Assembly (NCBI GenBank): GCA_016200155.1
Contig: JACQFG010000236.1
Coordinates: 1 to 20,101, forward strand
DNA from: Planctomycetota bacterium
GTDB lineage: Bacteria > Planctomycetota > Planctomycetia > Gemmatales > Gemmataceae
Length of the DNA: 20,101 nucleotides
Reading direction: 5' to 3'
This document shows, piece after piece, positions 7,287-14,520 of the stretch. Position 1 is the stretch's first letter. The number at the start of each line of letters is the position of its first letter. The translations under genes and the position numbers were made by a program. The notes under the pieces are model-generated. The model made no database searches, had not been told where the DNA came from, and saw nothing but the letters and a program-made list of their open reading frames with translations.

Positions 7287-7915
7287 AGTAATCGATCGAA
7301 GATGAGCCGTTTTCCTGCGCAGGTCAGCAATCCGCCCGAGACGACGTCCACGACGTGATGCTGATGCAACAGCAACGTTGACGCTGCCAGGCTCGCGGCC
7401 CACAGGTAGAGGCAAATCTTCACTCGCGGCCCGGCATGATCGGCGAACACGAGCAAGCAGGTGGCGCCGAGCACGACGTGGAGCGAGGGGGCCATGTTGC
7501 CGTCGGGGCCGAGGTTGAGCGCCATCGCGATGCGCACCGGCGTCGTCCACACGCCGAGATCGTCGGGCATCGGATCGTACATCGTGGTGGCCGGCAGCAA
7601 CAGGAATGCGACCCCGGCGATCAGCGTTTGTGCCGCCAGTGTCAGGCCGAGCGCCCGAGCCTCGGTCGGCGAGCGCGCCACGAACGGAATCATCGCAAAA
7701 ATAAGGAAGATCGATTCATAGACGAGCACCGTCCACGGCCAAAGCGGGATCGCCAGTTCCCAGTCGAAGTGAATCCTCACGCGGTGCGAATGCAGGCTGG
7801 TGATGTATGACGTGCCGCCGAAGATGAGGGCGAACCAAACCGACACGAGCGCAGTCCACAGCGCCACGGTGCGGAAGGTGGCGGCGTCGGGGCGGCGCCA
7901 GAACGTGTCGCTCAT
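7283..7915 (-). CDS. PAP2-superfamily membrane phosphatase/transferase
   Basis: This is a 210-residue protein starting at the ATG 7915-7913, which overlaps the desaturase stop as ATGA. A longer in-frame start lies inside the desaturase gene and is unlikely. About five hydrophobic segments are visible. The PAP2 core is S144-L-H146 in NMAPSLHVVLG and H186-(3)-D190 in LLHQHHVVDVVSGG, the catalytic histidines and aspartate of type-2 phosphatidate phosphatases and inositol-phosphoceramide-synthase-like enzymes. The canonical first motif (KxxxxxxRP) is not obvious, which points more to the lipid phosphotransferase branch, although this is uncertain. Coupling to the desaturase suggests joint work on membrane lipids. 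Confidence 0.8.
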   Translation of the reverse strand: MSDTFWRRPDAATFRTVALWTALVSVWFALIFGGTSYITSLHSHRVRIHFDWELAIPLWPWTVLVYESIFLIFAMIPFVARSPTEARALGLTLAAQTLIAGVAFLLLPATTMYDPMPDDLGVWTTPVRIAMALNLGPDGNMAPSLHVVLGATCLLVFADHAGPRVKICLYLWAASLAASTLLLHQHHVVDVVSGGLLTCAGKRLIFDRLL

Positions 7916-8856
7916 GAGTCGACCGTCAAGGGGAGATCGGTCAGTGATTCGGGGGCCGGCTCGGTGGCGCGGCGCGGGCCGAGCCACTGCCGCCAATACT
8001 GCGCGATGTAGCTTGGCCGCGGGTCTTCCGGCCGGGTCCAATCGGGCAGGTAATACCAGGACGTCTCGGGATGGCGGTGGTGGTTGAGGTCATATTCGCC
8101 GTGCAGGAGCAGCCAGCTCATCAGCCAGGTATGTTTGAGGTTCCACGCGCCTTCGACAACATGTCGGCGCGTGAACGCGTGGCTCACGTATTGCCGGGTC
8201 GACCAGTTGAGGGCGGCACACGCATAGCAGACCAGCACGCACTCCCAGCGCAGCTCGAGCAGCCAGAAGAGCAGGGCGAAGAAGCCGATGATCGCGAGGA
8301 CCTCGGCGCGGATGCGCCAGATCGCGCCGCGGCCGATGTCGCCCAGCAGGTGCCGGCTCGAGCGCGCCTTGACGAAGATCGGCAGATTGACGAGCCCCGG
8401 GCACAGGCAGAAAAGCACCGCGCCCACCGGCAGCACGGGATAAAAGAGTCCGCACAGGATCGAGTACCACTGGGCGAAGCGGACGACTTTGATGTCGCTA
8501 GAGTAGTATTGATCGAACATCTCGAAGTCGGTGCGGTTGCGCAGATGATGCCCCTGGTGTGCAATGCGGAGCATGGTGAAGGGAACGGGGAACAGCAGTC
8601 CGGTGATGACGCCGAGGGCGTAGTTGATGCGTCCGTCGCCGTGCAGGTTGAGATGGGCTGCTTCGTGCAGCAACGCGTAATTCGTCAGCATCAGGTAGGA
8701 GAACGCGACGCCGACGCCGGCGATTGCCCACCACGATTCAAGCGACGAGGCGAGCCAGAGGAGGCTGATACCGGCGGCGCATACGACGGCGGTCAACGCG
8801 AAGTTGAGGCGCGTGGGGATCGGCATCGATGCCGGTGTTGAACGGAGCGAATCCAT
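7912..8856 (-). CDS. Membrane fatty-acid desaturase family protein
   Basis: This is a 314-residue integral membrane di-iron enzyme. Three histidine boxes are visible: H64-E-A-A-H68, H100-Q-G-H103-H104, and H252-GEYDLN-H259-H260 (in HGEYDLNHHRHPETSWYYLP). Between them are several hydrophobic spans, as in the fatty-acid desaturase/hydroxylase superfamily. I prefer the ATG at 8856, with GGTGG just upstream. An in-frame ATG at 8925 would add 23 residues and has no visible ribosome binding site. The reaction would be O2-dependent desaturation or hydroxylation of an acyl or related lipid chain. Which position and substrate cannot be told. The stop overlaps the PAP2 start, indicating translational coupling. 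Confidence 0.88.
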   Translation of the reverse strand: MDSLRSTPASMPIPTRLNFALTAVVCAAGISLLWLASSLESWWAIAGVGVAFSYLMLTNYALLHEAAHLNLHGDGRINYALGVITGLLFPVPFTMLRIAHQGHHLRNRTDFEMFDQYYSSDIKVVRFAQWYSILCGLFYPVLPVGAVLFCLCPGLVNLPIFVKARSSRHLLGDIGRGAIWRIRAEVLAIIGFFALLFWLLELRWECVLVCYACAALNWSTRQYVSHAFTRRHVVEGAWNLKHTWLMSWLLLHGEYDLNHHRHPETSWYYLPDWTRPEDPRPSYIAQYWRQWLGPRRATEPAPESLTDLPLTVDS

Positions 8857-8982
8857 GAATCCACCCGCGAGCGCCAGCTGCAAATAGGGGTCACAAGAAG
8901 CGAGCGACGCAACGATCAACGGCATGATACCGACGAATCGCGGCGCTTCAAGAGTCAGTGCAGGCGGGTAAGACGAAGCGTT

Positions 8983-9336
8983 TCAATTGGGACAGGAGAG
9001 ATTCTGCCAGTCGCGATAATCGAGGCGTTTCTGCAGTTCGGCGCCGATGCAAAAGCGGCCGTCTTCCAGTTTCACTTGCCAGCGGACCACGCCCAGGCGT
9101 TTGATCGGCTTGCTGACGCCGTAACTGCTGATGATGAGTTCCACCTCTGAGGCTGGCTCCAGCTCTTCGGTGAGGATGAGACGGGCCCCGGTGTCGGAGA
9201 GGTCGAGAACGGCGGAGGTCAAGTTCTTGCCGAGCCCATACGAGCCCGCACGGCACTCGACCTTCACGGAGCCGCGCGGCTTGCGGCGGAGCGATTTGCG
9301 GCGATTGATTCCGGAACGGGTTGCAGGGTTTTCCAT
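8983..9336 (-). CDS. PilZ-domain protein (predicted c-di-GMP receptor)
   Basis: This 117-residue protein is a single PilZ domain. The c-di-GMP binding motifs are present: R17-x3-R21 within NRRKSLRRKPRG and D45-x-S47-x2-G50 in VLDLSDTGARL. The final beta-strand region includes GVVRWQ and FCIGAEL, typical of the barrel. The start at 9336 has a strong GGAGG five bases upstream. It lies 126 bases upstream of the desaturase on the same strand, so a shared transcript is possible but not shown. The output partner is unknown. Single-domain PilZ proteins usually act by binding another protein. Confidence 0.9.
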   Translation of the reverse strand: MENPATRSGINRRKSLRRKPRGSVKVECRAGSYGLGKNLTSAVLDLSDTGARLILTEELEPASEVELIISSYGVSKPIKRLGVVRWQVKLEDGRFCIGAELQKRLDYRDWQNLSCPN

Positions 9337-9475
9337 GGTAACCTCCGCGCAAGCATAGGTTGAAATGCCGCCGAAAGCAAATGGAACCCAGGCCGCGAGC
9401 GAAACTGGGCAAACTTTGCGGCCGGGAAAGGCACTGATGCAATTATTAAAATCGCATGAAAATGAAATTTCCTGC

Positions 9476-9505
9476 GTGACAATGCCATCGTCGCGGGGTT
9501 ATATT
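9476..9505 (+). promoter_or_regulatory. Candidate sigma-70-type promoter for the EF-hand gene
   Basis: GTGACA (9476-9481) and TATATT (9500-9505) are separated by 18 bases. The predicted start lies near 9512, giving a leader of about 34 bases. AGGAAG (9533-9538) is seven bases before the ATG. The call rests on sequence match only. Confidence 0.4.
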
Positions 9506-9545
9506 ACTGGGTGGGAGTATCCATAATCCATCAGGAAGACCGATC

Positions 9546-10598
9546 ATGCGCGCCACCACATTGCTTGTCATGGTGATTCTCTGCTGCACGGCACTGCTGC
9601 TCGCGCCGGCTGATACCATCGGCCAACCGGGCGGCAAGGGCAAGGGGGGCGGCGGCGGCATGACCATGGACGCCAACAAGCTCTTCGAGATGTACGCCCG
9701 CGGCAAGCCCTTTATCGAGATCAAGGACGTCCGCTGGGGCCAATCCCAGATGGTCCAATGGGCCCAGGACAAGGGCATCACCAACGGCCAGCTCACCCGG
9801 CCGCAGTTCGTTGAATATCAAGAATCCCTCAATGCCAAAATCTTCGGCGGCGGGCAAAAAGGCGGATCCAGCCCTGACGGCGGCGGCGGCTTCGGCAAGA
9901 AAATGAAGTTCGGCGGCGACGGCGGCGCCTCCCCGGGCGGGACTCCCTCCACGCCACCCAATTCCGGCGTTCTCAATCAGCTCGCCGACGAACAGTTCAA
10001 ACGCATGGACGCCAACGGCGACGGCAAGCTCAGCCCCGAAGAAATGCCCGGCAGCCTCCGCGGCAACCTCCAGCGCTGGGACAAGAACGGCGACGGCTTC
10101 ATCGACCAGGCCGAATTCCGCGAATACTTCGCCTCCCGCCTCGGCGGCGGGGGCGGCGGCGACGACGGCACCAAGGGCATCGCCTCCATCATCATCGAAG
10201 AAGAAGAACTCGATCGCCGCACCGTCGTCTTCCGCATCGGCGGCAAAATTCCTCCCGGCCTGCCCGATTGGTTCAAACAACTCGACGAAAACCCCGACTG
10301 GGGCAACAAGGACGGCCAGGTTTCACTCTTCGAATGGCGCAAGGGCGGCAAGGACCTCGACGACTTCCGCAAGTGGGACATGAACGACGATGGCTTCATC
10401 ACCATCGAAGAAGCACTCAAAATCCAGGCCAGGGCCAAGGCCGCCAACGGCTCCGTCGGGGAAGCCTCTCTCTATCCCGAGGAACGATCGCAGTTCGGCA
10501 ACGGCGGCAGCAAGAAAAAAGACTGGACCGGCAAGGGCGGCCCAGGCAGCGGCGGGGGCGGCGGCAAGAAGAAGGACTGGCGCGGCGGCGGTCAGTAA
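9546..10598 (+). CDS. Exported EF-hand calcium-binding protein
   Basis: This is a 350-residue protein. Residues 1-26 form a signal peptide (MRATTLLVMVILCCTALLLA, then PADTIGQ). Canonical EF-hand loops are at 155-166 (DANGDGKLSPEE), 179-190 (DKNGDGFIDQAE) and 288-299 (DMNDDGFITIEE). A degenerate one near 262-273 (GNKDGQVSLFE) lacks the first acidic ligand in register. Gly-rich, Lys-rich linkers occupy residues about 29-38, 100-135 and the C-terminus (GGGGGKKKDWRGGGQ). It probably binds Ca2+ outside the cytoplasm, and the partner is unknown. Start chosen from AGGAAG seven bases upstream and the signal peptide. A terminator hairpin follows at 10617-10676. Confidence 0.9.
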   Translation: MRATTLLVMVILCCTALLLAPADTIGQPGGKGKGGGGGMTMDANKLFEMYARGKPFIEIKDVRWGQSQMVQWAQDKGITNGQLTRPQFVEYQESLNAKIFGGGQKGGSSPDGGGGFGKKMKFGGDGGASPGGTPSTPPNSGVLNQLADEQFKRMDANGDGKLSPEEMPGSLRGNLQRWDKNGDGFIDQAEFREYFASRLGGGGGGDDGTKGIASIIIEEEELDRRTVVFRIGGKIPPGLPDWFKQLDENPDWGNKDGQVSLFEWRKGGKDLDDFRKWDMNDDGFITIEEALKIQARAKAANGSVGEASLYPEERSQFGNGGSKKKDWTGKGGPGSGGGGGKKKDWRGGGQ

Positions 10599-10616
10599 TC
10601 GACCGGCCTTACGTTC

Positions 10617-10676
10617 ACCGCTTGCGTTTAGCGCTCGCCTGGCCTCATGCGAACGCTAAACGCAAGCGGTTTTTTG
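10617..10676 (+). terminator. Intrinsic terminator formed by a family I palindrome
   Basis: The arms at 10617-10638 (ACCGCTTGCGTTTAGCGCTC then GC) and 10649-10670 pair at 21 of 22 positions around a 10-nt loop. The right arm is followed by a run of T, giving a strong intrinsic terminator for the EF-hand gene. There is no T-run on the other side, so it is one-directional. The core CGTTTAGCG/CGCTAAACG is shared with the family I repeats to the right. Confidence 0.8.
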
Positions 10677-10682
10677 TTGCGC

Positions 10683-11807
10683 TTACTGTCCCACCGGCAG
10701 TGCTTTCTCGAACCAGCGCGCCATCTCCTCACGCATCTCCGGCAGATACTCGTGTCCCGTCTTTTCATAGACCACGCTGCGGAAGTTGCTCTCCTTGCCG
10801 TAGAGCCGATACACCGGGGCGAGCTTCTGTTCCAGCATCACGACGCCGTCCAGGGGCGCCCCTTGGTCCTGATCGCCGGACAGCTCAAGGTGCGGCCGCG
10901 GCGCGATCAGGGCGTGGATCGCCTCCGTGTCGAAATGCGTGAAGACGCCAGGGACGAAGTAATAGATGCCGTGCGAGCGCAGGTTGCCGTGAGCGAGCAG
11001 TTCGGTGTAGCGCGTGAAGCAGGCGACGCCGACAACCGCTCCAATGCGCTCGTCGAGGGCGGCGGTCCACCAGCTGGTGGTGCAGCCCATGCTCATGCCG
11101 CTGATGCCGATCTTCTTCGCATCGACCTCCGGCCGGGTTTCGAGATAGTCGATCAGGCACTGCTGATCGCGGATCATCATGCCCCACAGGCATCGGCCCA
11201 TCAATAAGTGATATTTGAAGAGCGAGAATTCTTCGCCCGGCGGCTTGCCGTCGGACTGCCCGGCCGGGCCTTTGCCGATGCGCTGGCCGCAGAAGTACGA
11301 ATCGATGGCGGCGACGACGTAGCCCTTCCTGGCCAGCGTGGGGCCGACGCATTGCTGGTTCTTCTCGTCGATGCACGTGACATTGGTCGAGCCGCTGTGG
11401 CCGTGCGCGAGGATGATCGCGGGGGCGGGTTTCTTGGCCCCCTTGGGAATCAAGAGGGCGCCGTGGACCGTCTGATCGACGCCGTTGTGAAATTCGAAGC
11501 GCTCGATGGTGTAGCCGTCCTTCTCTTCCTTGAACGTCGATCGGACCTTGCGCGGATCGGGTCGTTTCGGAAGGTCGCCCAGGCACTGAAGCAGCGTCTT
11601 GCGGACGTCGAGGCGGTCGGTCTCCCATTTCTTGAGATCGGTCGGCACGGGCCAATCGGGGATGCGAAGTTTCTTGTACTCGTCGGGAACCTTGGCCCAC
11701 GGTTCGCCGAACGCCGTGCCACCCTTGGCGGCCTTCGGCTTGACGCGGTCCTGACCCAACGCTGGCGAAACGACGATCAGCACGATTGCGATTGCGAGAC
11801 GTTGCAT
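10683..11807 (-). CDS. Exported alpha/beta-hydrolase esterase (acetyl-xylan-esterase/dienelactone-hydrolase-like)
   Basis: This 374-residue protein has a signal peptide at 1-19 (MQRLAIAIVLIVVSPALGQ). The fold's oxyanion region is IILAHGHSGSTN (residues 131-142) and the nucleophile elbow is GISGMSMGCTTSWW with S239. D312 or D314 (SGDQDQGAPLDG) and H352 (KTGHEYLPEM) complete a likely triad. Planctomycetes encode many such large exported esterases, often annotated as acetyl xylan esterase or prolyl-oligopeptidase-like, acting on carbohydrate esters. The exact substrate is not determinable here. The start has GGAGGA about seven bases upstream. It converges on the EF-hand gene, with the hairpin at 10617-10676 between them. 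Confidence 0.85.
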   Translation of the reverse strand: MQRLAIAIVLIVVSPALGQDRVKPKAAKGGTAFGEPWAKVPDEYKKLRIPDWPVPTDLKKWETDRLDVRKTLLQCLGDLPKRPDPRKVRSTFKEEKDGYTIERFEFHNGVDQTVHGALLIPKGAKKPAPAIILAHGHSGSTNVTCIDEKNQQCVGPTLARKGYVVAAIDSYFCGQRIGKGPAGQSDGKPPGEEFSLFKYHLLMGRCLWGMMIRDQQCLIDYLETRPEVDAKKIGISGMSMGCTTSWWTAALDERIGAVVGVACFTRYTELLAHGNLRSHGIYYFVPGVFTHFDTEAIHALIAPRPHLELSGDQDQGAPLDGVVMLEQKLAPVYRLYGKESNFRSVVYEKTGHEYLPEMREEMARWFEKALPVGQ

Positions 11808-11821
11808 GTTTTTCTCCTCCC

Positions 11822-11853
11822 CGTTTAGCGCCCGCGCGGCCCCGCGCGAACGC
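11822..11853. repeat. Family I palindrome, degenerate copy
   Basis: CGTTTAGCGCCCGCGCGG (11822-11839) is an intact left arm. The opposing CCGCGCGAACGC lacks the terminal TAAACG. It lies between the FGE-like and esterase genes, 15 bases before the esterase ATG in its transcribed leader. Confidence 0.65.
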
Positions 11854-11873
11854 CCAGTCTCAAACTGCAGAAA

Positions 11874-12737
11874 TTACTTCGTTTCCAGCACCACGCGGAA
11901 GCCGGTCGTGTACGTCTTCTCGTCGGGCGCCAGATGATTCCGTGAGGCGCTGCGGCAGGCTTTCGCCGACGACGGCCAGGCCCCGCCGCGCGACACGCGC
12001 TCCGTCCCTTCTTTGGGTCCGGACGGATCCTCCTTCGGACTGTTCTTGTAGTAATCCTCGCCATACCAGTCGGCACACCACTCCTGCACGTTGCCGTGCA
12101 TGTCGGCCAAGCCAAAGGCATTGCGTTTGTATTCGCCGACGGTGCGCGTGCAGCGGTAGAACGGGCCGGAGACTTCCTTGCCGTAGGACGAATAATTCAG
12201 CCCGTTGATGTTGGCGAGATAGGAGTGGAACTCATTGCCTGCGGAAAAGACCGTCTTCGTGCCGGCCCGGCAAGCGTACTCCCACTCGGCCTCGGTGGGT
12301 AGCCGATAGGTCTTGTTCTCCTTGGCGCTGAGCTTTTTGCAAAACTCGACCGCATCATTCCACGAAACGCGCTCGACGGGATAGTGGCTCGTGTCGCGCT
12401 CGAGCACCTGCTGTTTGCCGCCGCCGGTCTTGCAGAAGTGGCTCGGGTTCTTGCCCATGATCGTTGCGTATTGATGCTGCGTGACTTCGTAGACGCTGAG
12501 GTAGAACGGCTTGGTGATCTTCACGTCATGCTGTGTCTCATCGGCATTGCGATGTTTCTCGTCGGCGGGCGAGCCCATGGTGAACGTGCCGGCAGGGATG
12601 CGGATGAGGGGCATTTCGAGGGAGTTGGTGATTTCTTTGGGAGGGTCTTTGGCTTGGTGTGCCGCATCCGCGCTGAGCCGAAGGCCCATCGCCGTCAGAC
12701 CCATCGCGAGCAATCCGGGGACGAAAAGGATGCGCAT
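11874..12737 (-). CDS. Exported FGE-sulfatase-domain protein lacking one catalytic cysteine
   Basis: This 287-residue protein has a signal peptide (residues 1 to about 26). The formylglycine-generating-enzyme fold is clear: MPLIRIPAGTFTMGSP, VYEVTQHQY, PVERVSWNDAVEFC, YRLPTEAEWEYACRAGT, FGLADMHGNVQEWCADWYGE, and the C-terminal RVSRGGAWPSSAKACRSASR with GFRVV. In true FGE two cysteines five residues apart (C336 and C341 in human) bind copper and react. Here the second is kept (C261) and the first is serine (S256). Sulfatase-activating function is therefore doubtful, and a binding or other role is more likely. The start has GAGG six bases upstream. Secreted FGE-like paralogues are abundant in planctomycetes. 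Confidence 0.88.
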   Translation of the reverse strand: MRILFVPGLLAMGLTAMGLRLSADAAHQAKDPPKEITNSLEMPLIRIPAGTFTMGSPADEKHRNADETQHDVKITKPFYLSVYEVTQHQYATIMGKNPSHFCKTGGGKQQVLERDTSHYPVERVSWNDAVEFCKKLSAKENKTYRLPTEAEWEYACRAGTKTVFSAGNEFHSYLANINGLNYSSYGKEVSGPFYRCTRTVGEYKRNAFGLADMHGNVQEWCADWYGEDYYKNSPKEDPSGPKEGTERVSRGGAWPSSAKACRSASRNHLAPDEKTYTTGFRVVLETK

Positions 12738-12778
12738 GGTGAACCTCGGTAATCGGGTCGCCGTAGGGAGTCGAAGGT

Positions 12779-12807
12779 TTGACAGGTTCGCAAGGACATA
12801 CTATGCT
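12779..12807 (+). promoter_or_regulatory. Candidate sigma-70-type promoter
   Basis: TTGACA (12779-12784) and TATGCT (12802-12807) are 17 bases apart, close to consensus. The predicted start near 12814 would favour the downstream ATG at 12851 for the following gene. A second TTGACA occurs at 12834 without a good partner. Confidence 0.45.
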
Positions 12808-12850
12808 TTTTGCGGTGAAGCAGTCGTTTCGCCTTGACAGGAAATCGCCA

Positions 12851-13405
12851 ATGGGGCAAAAGAGCATTCTGGGGGATGTTCTATTGCCAGGGATGGTCAA
12901 TCTGATGAAAAAGCTAGCAGTGATGTCGGACCGTGAGTACGGGGAAGCGCTGGCAGGCATCAAATGGGTTGTCCTGGGCAGCAAACCTGTGAGCGAGATT
13001 GGTTACGGTGCGTGGAAGGACTCCGAGCGGGCGCAGCTTGTCGAGGATTTGGAATATTGCATCAAGATGAGCGGCGAGCAAATATTCGGTTTCATCATGG
13101 AGCGCAAGCCCGGGCGCTGGAGCTGGGGTTTTTACCTATTCCCTTGGGCCCTGGATGCGTTGCTGTTCTTGCGTGAGCCGCAGCCGCGAATCCGCGGTCG
13201 GCACTACCACTGGGTGGAGGGGCTGCTTTTCGGTTACGGCGCCGGCGCGATCCAGGAATTCAATTTGAGAGCGGGATCCACGTTGCCGGCGTGTCTTCAT
13301 GACCGGTCTGGCATTGTGGAAATTCTGCCCCTTCCTCCAAGCGCAGCGGAGGGGTACGACAAATGTTGCACAGGTAATTCCCCGTCTTTGGAACCCGCGC
13401 TTTAG
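12851..13405 (+). CDS. Conserved-looking protein of unknown function
   Basis: Two starts are possible. The ATG at 12851 has AGGAAA six bases upstream and lies downstream of a consensus-like promoter. The ATG at 12803 has AAGGA seven bases upstream and would add 16 residues. From 12851 the product has 184 residues. The middle is rich in aromatic residues and looks like a soluble alpha/beta protein (ERKPGRWSWGFYLFPWALDA, HYHWVEGLLFGYGAGAIQEF). I do not recognise the family, and there is no signal peptide or membrane span. The last 48 or so codons overlap the end of the minus-strand phosphatase gene, and their sequence (low in hydrophobic pattern) may be an extension after loss of an original stop near 13265. 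Confidence 0.6.
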   Translation: MGQKSILGDVLLPGMVNLMKKLAVMSDREYGEALAGIKWVVLGSKPVSEIGYGAWKDSERAQLVEDLEYCIKMSGEQIFGFIMERKPGRWSWGFYLFPWALDALLFLREPQPRIRGRHYHWVEGLLFGYGAGAIQEFNLRAGSTLPACLHDRSGIVEILPLPPSAAEGYDKCCTGNSPSLEPAL

Positions 13406-14399
13406 GCTTGTACTGAAGCTCAGGCTTGTACTGAAACAAGCCCACCAGCTCTTCGGCCAGGTCCTTGGTCGACCCAAGTACGTAACAGAGTTTCTCGGCG
13501 GGCTTCGACAATCGCCGGGCCAGAGTTGCTTCGGAAATCTCTGCGCCGTCGAGGCTGCAAAGGAAGGCGCCCGCTTTCTTGGCAATGTATGCCCCCGGAA
13601 CCACGTCGTGAAAATGCTGGCCGCGGATGTCGAACACGGCATCGATTCCTCGACCAACCACGGCGTGGTCCTCGCGGTCGCGCTCGCGGTCGACCAATTT
13701 GACCATCATGGGGTTCCCGGCCAGCGTGTGAATCCGCAGGCTCGCCTCCGGCTCCCTTTCGATCTCCTTGATCTTCTTCTGAAACATGTCGAATGAGGTG
13801 ACGGACAGAAGCGAGCTGCCTTTCTGTCCGTAAAAGCACATCGTCGTTTTCTCGGCCAGGCGCTTCACATCGGAGGGGCCTTTGAGTTTTTGGTAGGGCA
13901 ACTGCCGCTCAAGGTCGGGACTCAGGTCTCGGCACACAAAGGCTCCATCCTCCACCTCGTTGGCAGAATAAACCTCGCCTGTCGCCTGGGCTACTACGGA
14001 GCCGACGATCTTGGGCTTGGACGCGGATGGATCGAAGATCACCAATGCCGAGCACCACATCGGCACCCCCATCTCGAGAAGGTCCGTCCCGTCGATCATG
14101 TCGACGAGAACGCAGAGCTGCCCCGGTTGAACCACGTTCGACAAATCTTTCGGCAAGCCTTCCTCACCGAAGACGACGATCTTGTCGCCGTAGCGCTGCC
14201 GGAATTCGCTGACGCAGCGTCGCTCGGCGTAGACATCGATGTCGAGCGCTTTTTTGGTCGAACCGCCGCTGTGCAGGGTCAGCGTGCGCAGGGCCGTCGC
14301 GCGATCGGTTTCCAGGGCGATGCGGATTTCCCGATGGATGATGCGTGCGATCCGGGCAGCCTCATGGACCAGCTCGACGGGATGAAATCCAGCGTACAT
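13260..14399 (-). CDS. Inositol-monophosphatase-family protein with C-terminal zinc ribbon
   Basis: This is a 379-residue protein. The metal-binding motifs of the lithium-sensitive phosphatase superfamily are present: G78-E-E80 (VVFGEEGLP) and D100-M-I-D103-G-T-D106 (LVDMIDGTD). The later AVFDIRGQHFHDVVPGAYIA with KKAGAFL matches the second metal site region, where W-D-x-A is usual but here reads FHDVVPGA. Its substrate could be inositol phosphate, a sugar bisphosphate or 3'-phosphoadenosine phosphate. The C-terminus adds a small zinc-ribbon-like unit: C344-x2-C347 and C363-x3-H367, ending in TPATWIPL. The start has GGAG eight bases upstream. The last 146 bases overlap the convergent ORF, and a tandem 18-bp duplication gives QYKPEL-QYKPKA just before the ribbon. 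Confidence 0.82.
   Translation of the reverse strand: MYAGFHPVELVHEAARIARIIHREIRIALETDRATALRTLTLHSGGSTKKALDIDVYAERRCVSEFRQRYGDKIVVFGEEGLPKDLSNVVQPGQLCVLVDMIDGTDLLEMGVPMWCSALVIFDPSASKPKIVGSVVAQATGEVYSANEVEDGAFVCRDLSPDLERQLPYQKLKGPSDVKRLAEKTTMCFYGQKGSSLLSVTSFDMFQKKIKEIEREPEASLRIHTLAGNPMMVKLVDRERDREDHAVVGRGIDAVFDIRGQHFHDVVPGAYIAKKAGAFLCSLDGAEISEATLARRLSKPAEKLCYVLGSTKDLAEELVGLFQYKPELQYKPKARVPKTGNYLCNICRTPPLRLEEGAEFPQCQTGHEDTPATWIPLSN
13404..13439. repeat. 18-bp tandem duplication within the phosphatase gene
   Basis: AGGCTTGTACTGAA occurs at 13404 and again at 13422. The following four bases of each unit differ. In the minus-strand frame this duplicates six codons in the linker between the phosphatase fold and the zinc ribbon. 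The stop of the plus-strand ORF (TAG, 13403-13405) sits at its left edge. Confidence 0.8.
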
Positions 14400-14520
14400 G
14401 GTCGTATCTCCGGTTTGGCGCAGTTGAGGCAGAGACGGGATTCCGTTAGGATAGCCGGTGCGTCGGCATCGTCAATCGTTGCCGCCTTTGGCACAAGATT
14501 CGATTCTCCCGAGGTTTCGC

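Noticed and set aside
9531..10280. 249-codon minus-strand ORF over the EF-hand gene
   Set aside because: Repetitive Ala/Glu/Val translation antisense to clear EF-hand loops.
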